Shown here in pieces: positions 58,264-64,000 of a stretch of 64,000 bases of DNA. Under the pieces are notes generated by a model. It was not told the origin of the DNA. It ran no database searches and worked only from the letters and a program-made list of their open reading frames with translations. This stretch comes from Alopecurus myosuroides (lineage: Eukaryota; Streptophyta; Magnoliopsida; Poales; Poaceae). Both the position numbers and the translations under genes were made by a program. The stretch lies in NCBI GenBank assembly GCA_028641055.1, contig CM054061.1, forward strand, positions 113,902,019 through 113,966,018, in the 5' to 3' direction. How positions within the stretch are numbered: the stretch's first letter is position 1; each line of letters opens with the position of its first letter.

Positions 58264-61093
58264 CTAAGAAGCTACAGTGGTGCTGCCACTCGCGGCAGTC
58301 GTCCCTCCCTGAAGTCGAGCAAACAACTCAGATAACTTCCGAGCAAGGATTCCGGCTGGCTCGCCAAAACAACGAAGCCCTACCTTTTTGCCCGTGGAGG
58401 GATCGACAGGGAGATCCGAGTAGGCCTCCTCCAAGCCACTAACTCCATGTGCCAGCGCGAATTGGATGGCCGTCTTCGCCCCAGACTCCGACTGAGCGAC
58501 CGCGTAGGCATCAAGGAGATTGCTCTCCGAGAAGATCTTCAGCAAGTCACCTAGCACGGGTGGAGATACAGCCTTGACGACGAGGCGACCATGCAGCTGC
58601 GTCAACACTTGGGTAGCATTGCCAACCAAGGAGCAAACTCCTTCGGCATGCCTCCCGAGCTGAGCGAGGGAGTCCGTCAGTGCATCCACCCGCTGGACTC
58701 CAGGAACTTCCAGAGGAACACCCAAAAGGCCTACCAAGAAAAATATCAAGGCTCGGAAAACTCGCTAGGATAGAAGACAAAAATACAAAGTAAAAACAGC
58801 TTACCCGCGAAACGCTCGGCGAGAGGGCGAAGGAAGGCGACAAGGTCAGCATCCGCCTTAGTGCCAGCATCCTCCAAATTCTTCAGAGCGTGCCGGGCAG
58901 CCGTGAGCTTCCCTTCGAGATCAGCCGAATGTGTGCGGGAAGCCTCGAGCTCTTGTCGAGCGGCTGCCAGATCGACCTCTTGAGCAGCTGCACGAGTAGA
59001 GGCATTCACTTTCTCAGCCTCCATGGACTCGAGTTAAGCTGTGCGGCAGAAAACGTCAGAAAACAGATATTGGTGTAAGAAACACTCAAGAAGATGAAAA
59101 AGTTACCTATTAGGAGTTCGTTCTCTGAGGCGAGTCGATCGCGGTCCGCTCGAAGGACCCCGCATTCCGACTCGGCAAAAACTACGCGGCGACCAATCGC
59201 CGCGAGGGAGTCAACAAGCAGCTGCAAACGGAAGAATCAGAAGAATGAATTTTGAGCCTATACCCAATTGTAAACATTCGAGTATAGTCTCGGGGGCTAC
59301 TCCCATCGGGAGCACTGACGTGCACCCGATTAATTTGAAGTTGGCAAAGCATTAAAAGAATCAGATAGCAAGGTTACCTGGCCCTGAGCAAAAGAAAGAG
59401 GACCCGCCGAGCTACCCGATGCCTCCCTCGGAATTGAAGCCCAGGTGGCAAAACTAGGAAGTGTATACTCCGTAGTCACCGCCTTGGGGGCTATGCTTGG
59501 TGAATCCCGGGCAGCATCGGCGATAGGAGTCTCACTCGCAGCTTCCGCTTTATTCCTCCTTTCGGCAGGAAGGGAAGAGGCGTACCTGCGTGGACTAATA
59601 GCCTGCAAGCTGCGACAAAGAGAAGTGTCAACAAAATGCAAGAGAAAACGCTCGACTAAGGATAAAGGTAAAAACTTACTCGTCGTCATCACCCTCCTCA
59701 TCCAGTAAATCCGCATTCCAGGCGGTTTGGATTACTGGGAACGAAGGAGAAGGGGCGAGTGAACACAGCGGAGTCGCAGAGATGGGCTCCTTCCTGGGCG
59801 ATTCCTCCAAGGAGTTATCCTTAGAAGTGGCCTCGTCATCCCCCACCCGACGGCGTTTACGGTGAAGAAGACCGCCATTCGAGTCGTCCGCGTCATCCGA
59901 AGAATCGTGCTCAGAACTCGAAGAAGCGTTGGCAACACTGGTGTCGGTCGGGCCTTCCAGGTTACTCGCCAACAGATCCAAGGCCTCCTCCCCAGACATC
60001 GGCGGGTAGAAGATGGCCACGGATAGGCTCTGTAAGAATAAAGAATAAAAACGAGAGGGAAAATCAATCAACCAAATCTCAAAGCAAGAGAAAGAGAAGA
60101 AGACTAAGAAAGACAAAACTTACCTCGGCTGGCGGTGGCCTTGAGGCTTCAAAAGCATGTAATGGGCAGATGGGGAAGCCGTCGCCCTCCTTCAGGCTTG
60201 TGATAGCCGCGATCTTCTTCTCGAACTCGGCGTTCGAGAATTCTTCACTGCTCACTCGACTGGGATCTTCGACGCCTTGGTACTCCCACATCGCGGATGG
60301 CCTATTCTGCAGAGGCTTCACCCGACGCTTGAGGAATACACTCGCCAAGTGTAAACCATTCAGTGTGGTTCCTGCGGCTTGGTCACGGAGAGCAGCTACC
60401 TTGGCGAGTAGAGGGGTAACTACTCGGTTCTCTTCAACCGAGAGTTTGTGCGCCCAAGATTTCCGCCTCTTCAGAACGGCAAACGGGTGGAACTCGTTGA
60501 CTCCACCCGTGCTGTTGTCGGTTATGTAGAACCATTTCTTCCTCAATCCCTGGGCGGAATCGATGAAGTGCATGGTGAAGTAGCCAACTTCTGGTTTCGC
60601 CTGGATCCCGAAGCCGCCGGTGCGCAGCGGATCCCCAAGCTCGGTCTCCACCCGCGATTTATCGCGGAAGATACGCACCTTGAAGAGAGCCTTCCAGAGG
60701 CCCCGGTGAGGGCGAATGCCCAGAAAGCACTCGCAAAGCACGATAAAGCACGAGATGTGTTGTATCGCGTTTGGAGGCAAATCATGAAGCTGTATGCCAT
60801 AGACATACAGCAACGCGATTAAGAAAGGGTGGAGGGGAGAGAGAGCCCGCGCGACACGTGATCTGCGAAGATCACGCGCTCGTTTGCGCGGGGATTCGGT
60901 ACCTCCTCCTTCTTGCCAAGGCGTACAGCTTTTCCGCTTCCGGGGGCAGTAGCCCTTCTCGCTGCATCCCCTTGACGCTCTTGGCGGTGGTATTGGGCGA
61001 ACGTCAGTCGCCTGAGCGTGGTGCGGGTGGCGCAGCTCCATCTCCAGAAGCCCTCGACGACGAAGCAGCGGCGCGCCTCTTGCCACCTGCCAT
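58264..61093 (-). pseudogene. Tat antisense gene (putative gypsy-type transposase domain), six exons
   Basis: ATG at 61093 (MAGGKRRAAASSS). Predicted exons, in forward coordinates: 60124-61093, 59680-60029, 59378-59609, 59107-59221, 58805-59038 and 58264-58764. All introns have GT..AG borders on the minus strand (GTAAGTTTTG; GTAAGTTTTT; GTAACC; GTAACT; GTAAGC). Exon 1 contains ALLYVYGIQLHDLPPNAIQH and WFYITDNSTGGVNEFHPF, motifs I associate with the 'putative gypsy type transposon' family (PF04195) of grass proteins. Later exons encode a Ser/Asp-rich region, coiled-coil-like AARQELEASRT and a C-terminus ending GSTTVAS. Exon 1 has an in-frame TGA (61004-61006) and a frameshift near 60915, so this copy is defective. 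Function unknown. Confidence 0.65.
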
Positions 61094-61198
61094 GACTGCT
61101 AGCACGAGCTTGAGGGAAGCAAAGAAACGAGCGCGAGGAAGAAGACGGGATGGAAGACGAAGGCTGGGAAAGTTTTTACCGCATCGCTAAGACCCGTA

Positions 61199-61204
61199 CT
61201 TATA
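61199..61204 (-). promoter_or_regulatory. TATA box of the antisense gene
   Basis: On the minus strand GTGTATAAGTACGG gives TATAAG about 105 bp upstream of the ATG at 61093. This suggests a promoter separate from the LTRs. Motif-based only. Confidence 0.55.
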
Positions 61205-62319
61205 CACGGAGCCGCTCAATACTGGCCACTTGATGCGCCACGCGGCGCTCATCGCGGCCACCACGTGTGAAGATGAAACGAGCAGGCGGTGAACGCTGTT
61301 TCCTGCCACGATCTTAACAGAAGATCGTGTGCATTTACTGCACGGTTTGCGTGAAAACCGGGAACGACGTCTCGTTTCCCGGTCAAAAAGCTGACTATGT
61401 GGGCCTGCTCTTCTGCTCTCACTCCGTCACGTCCCATCGGGAGGATAAAAAGTGTGCCATGACGTCATGGCGTGCATCACCAAATTGAAGAAATCCTCGA
61501 ATGGAAAGTTCAAACGCGAAAATAACTTCGTATGAACAAACTCCTTCGAATGGAAGCAACTTTTTCACGGACAGATCATGAAGCAAGACCTCTTTAAAAC
61601 AGAGAAAAATTCCCTACACACGAAAACTCTTTCGTATGGGCGCGACCTCCCGCACATGAAAACTCTTTCATATGGGCATAAAACTCATAACACGAAAACT
61701 CTTTCGTATGAAAAAACTACAAGTTCGAAAAACTATCTGAGTAGGCGGGACCTGCTTTTCTTCATTCACATGATATTTATACATCATAAGAACCTGGATT
61801 GTTCAGCCGACTAGGCACATCCGGATGCCATATTCTTCGAATATGAAGGTAAGATCTGAAAGATCTTTCTTGAGGGCCTGGAATCGCACTCAAGCTGCGT
61901 CCTCCGGTATGATTCTGTGTCAACAACACGAAGAAAAATCCTAGCGGACGCGCCGGGTGCCCCCATAGGTTAAGTTCGACTCGATAAGACCACAACAGCC
62001 CAGTCGCAACAATCACCTTATCGGGTTCGAGTCGGAGGTCTCGAATCTGTGTAGGCCAGAACTGTTTTTGCCCTAGTCGCAATTAATTGGCCCTGATCTT
62101 TCGGGAGAGTCAAGCTGTTGTGCCATATCCTTCTGCGATAAAGGCCATAACAACAGGCACTTATATTACTCGATACTCGGGTGAAAAAGCTCATTACACA
62201 GGGTACACGCCCTCTACACAGGAAAATGACCCTACTGGTTATCCACAAGAAAGACCAAAAAAGGTTTGACCGTCTACTCGACTGGAAAAATCCCACTCGA
62301 GCAAACGCTCGGGAGCTAC
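61205..62319 (+). other. Tat 3' spacer with repeated hairpins and polypurine tract
   Basis: No gene found. Three 36-bp-spaced hairpins of the form ACGAAA-ACTC-TTTCGT lie at 61619-61638, 61655-61674 and 61691-61710. The tract CTCGGGAGCTAC at about 62308-62319 precedes the 3' LTR. Confidence 0.6.
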
Positions 62320-62813
62320 TGACGAAGATATAGATCCTGGACCCTACGGGTAAGGACACCCCGTCTCAGGCCCAATATCAAGGCCCAAGAAGAGGAGCCC
62401 TCAGAGTGTTCCAGAAGGTCCGTGATAAGCCCACCCGCACTGTCTTGCGGGATAAGTTAGGAAATGTGTAACCGACCTAAGGTTAGAGTTCGAGTCCTTT
62501 CCGGGTAGGGTTTGAGACCTGGCCAGCTATATATGGCCAGGAGAACCACCGGAACAGGGACAAGCAATACGGCACCACCAAAGCCTTGAACTCGAGATCT
62601 TACTCTCGATTCGAGCGACCACCATTGTAACCGATCTACTCAATAATACAGATGGAGACAGAGGCAGGAGTAAGGGTTTTACCTCTACGAGGGCCCCGAA
62701 CCTGGGTAAATCTCGCCCCCTGTCTAGCCGACGATTCCACCAGCGCTCATGGTTTCTCCTATTCGAAACCCGATAGGTTCACCTAAGGGATTTGTAGAGT
62801 CAGAGATTCGACA
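62320..62813 (+). repeat. 3' LTR of Tat element
   Basis: 494 bp, nearly identical to 50105-50596. The in-LTR ATG is conserved. Confidence 0.95.
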
Positions 62814-62818
62814 AGAAC
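62814..62818. repeat. Target-site duplication AGAAC (right)
   Basis: Matches 50100-50104. Confidence 0.95.
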
Positions 62819-63524
62819 GGTTTTCGACCATTCTATAGTCATCGAACTGCTCTATACTGTACATCTCGCTGCCAGCATCGGTTGCGCCGAATTTGGATTC
62901 GAGCGCCTCTCACAAGTCCTTGGCAACCCGCACATGTAAATATGCGTCAACAAACTTCTCTCCGATCACGCTTAGAACGCATCCAACAAAGACGACGGTG
63001 GCATCCCTAAACGCCTTGTCCTGTTCAGGAGTAATCGTTCCCGTGGGAGTGACACCGGCGACCCAGAACACGTTCATAGCCGTGAGCCATAAGAATGTTT
63101 TGGTCTGCCAACGCTTAAAGTACGTCCCCGTGAGCGGGTCCGGTTTCAGTGCAATAGCAAAACCATGAATCGAAAATTGCCTACACATATTAGATTTTTG
63201 GATTGTTAAGAATCTAGGCAATTTACAGATTAAATTAATCCAAGTATAAATCACGAGCATGACGTAAACATACTGATAATTAACCATATTCATGCATACT
63301 AGATTGACAGTAGACACATCTACGCAAACTACTAGTATCGCACACATGGAAATAACAAGGGCAGGGATAAACGTGTTATACCTTGAGACCGGCCAGTTGG
63401 CAGTAGACGTAGCAGTGGCGGCAGCCGCAGCGGCGGCGGCAGCAGCGGTGGCGGCCTCAGCAGCAGCAGCGGCCTCGGTGGCAGCAGTGGCGGCAGCAGC
63501 AGCTCGTTCTGCTTCGGTGGCCAT
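62819..63524 (-). pseudogene. Copia gag 5' part, start codon inside the LTR, predicted intron
   Basis: ATG at 63524 starts MATEAERAAAAAT, an alanine-rich 47-residue leader encoded in the LTR. A predicted donor CAAG|GTATAACACG at 63382/63381 and acceptor ATATGTGTAG|GCA at 63181/63180 define a 201-nt intron that contains the LTR 3' end (63204). Exon 2 gives GFAIALKPDPLTGTYFKRWQ and WLTAMNVFWVAG, typical Copia gag N-terminal motifs. The intron length is a multiple of three and has no stop, so the unspliced frame is also open. A TGA at 62910-62912 follows VRVAKDL, and the frame is then cut by the Tat insertion at 62818. It continues at 50104. Splicing is inferred from motifs and frame. Confidence 0.7.
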
Positions 63525-64000
63525 GTTGACGATGAGGTAGTAGTCTAAGTAGACGTACGGCAGCGAGCAGTCGCGTAGGAGACGCTCCCCAAAAACCTAA
63601 TCGCCCCTCTCCCGTACAGGATCTGGAGAGGCGGGGTTTCGGAGGCCTGCTCTCCCGTCGGCCGTGTACGCGGTAGACGGGATGGGATCACCGGAGGCAG
63701 CAACAGAGAGAGGAACAACAGTGGGTGCAGAGCGTATGAGTTGTGTGTTTGTGTCCGCCCCCTGAGACCTCAATATATAGGCACGGTAGGAGAACGGTCA
63801 GCTCACAAATCAATTTGGTGTTTACTATAGCCGTTACCACGTAATCAATGCGCCGTTTTACTGCGCGCGGTTAACACGTGATCAATGCAGCGTTTTACTC
63901 CGCGCGGCTGTTACCAAAATAAATGTGACACAATAGACAGCAATCAATATGATGTCTCATATTATTGGCGTGTCTGTTGACTTTCCGTTTCCAACTGCCA
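63204..64000 (-). repeat. 5' LTR of minus-strand Copia, cut by window edge
   Basis: Matches 44938-45720 of the 3' LTR, with a TATATAT box at forward 63773-63779 and the gag ATG at 63524. About 270 bp more would be expected beyond base 64000. Confidence 0.9.

Larger units (their letters stand above)
50105..62813 (+). mobile_element. Tat-lineage Ty3-gypsy element, complete, 12.7 kb
   Basis: LTRs at 50105-50596 and 62320-62813 begin TGACGAAG and end TTCGACA, with AGAAC on both sides. Gag-pol on the plus strand is followed by a long region with an antisense multi-exon gene. A second, archaeal-type RNase H after the normal one, a primer site TTGGCGCCGTCTGTGGG, and the antisense gene are all features of the Tat/Retand lineage. 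By eye the LTRs differ at about seven positions plus a small indel in about 490 bp, so it is a young insertion. Pol is disabled by several stops, two frameshifts and a catalytic-site change. Confidence 0.9.
44938..64000 (-). mobile_element. Ty1-copia element, minus strand, split by a Tat Gypsy; continues past right edge
   Basis: The 3' LTR is 44938-46003 and the 5' LTR begins at 63204 and runs out of the window. Between them the gag-pol (Copia domain order) is cut by a 12.7-kb insertion whose 5-bp duplication AGAAC falls inside gag. The two LTR copies are nearly identical over the shared 797 bp, apart from small indels and differences in the GCN repeat. The gag initiation codon lies inside the LTR. 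I could not find a standard primer-binding site next to the 5' LTR. Lineage not resolved; possibly Tork-like. Confidence 0.85.

Overview
This is a eukaryotic, plant-type window and almost all of it is transposable-element DNA. The element types (Stowaway and Harbinger MITEs, a CACTA/En-Spm remnant with a Transposase_24-like gene, long Gypsy LTRs beginning TGTAACATCCC or TGTCACATCCC, a SIRE/Maximus-type Copia, a Tat-lineage Gypsy with an antisense gene) and the depth of nesting suggest a large grass genome, most likely a Triticeae or close Pooideae species. No bacterial-type operon, rRNA gene, intact tRNA gene or CRISPR array is present.

Layout. 1-4044 is a minus-strand Gypsy LTR that runs off the left edge. 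4045-4764 is the 3' end of a LINE (RNase H domain, poly(A)). 4765-7259 holds a tRNA-like module, a Harbinger MITE with TAA target duplications and GC-rich DNA I could not name. 7260-9042 is a decayed LINE-ORF1-like gene with zinc knuckles, abutting a 4.3-kb minus-strand LTR (9043-13365). A small Stowaway follows (13541-13621). 13829-17379 (minus) is the only host-gene candidate, a B3-domain gene with three visible inactivating lesions and a 206-bp tandem array in its large intron. 17944-24716 is a 6.8-kb tandem array of a ~359-bp monomer with a ten-monomer higher-order period. 24717-28480 is a CACTA remnant with its 3' terminus at 28480.

From 28481 to the right edge the window is one nest. 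The oldest layer is a decayed plus-strand Gypsy (RT remains 28481-29190, 3' pol remains 41104-42915, 3' LTR from 42929). A SIRE/Maximus-like Copia (29191-41098, TSD ATTCC) is inserted in its pol. A minus-strand Copia (44938 to beyond 64000) is inserted in or next to its LTR. Inside the gag of that Copia sits a Tat-lineage Gypsy (50105-62813, TSD AGAAC).

Expression logic. In both of the two youngest Copia/Tat layers the gag ATG lies inside the LTR. In the minus-strand Copia a predicted 201-nt, frame-preserving intron removes the LTR end and the primer-site region. In the Tat element the open frame runs straight through the primer-binding site. The Tat element also carries an antisense multi-exon gene with its own TATA box. 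The SIRE-like element has a dead gag-pol but an intact third ORF, apparently expressed through a 10-nt first exon. All element and gene calls come from reading the sequence; family names are from memory of domain motifs, not from database searches.
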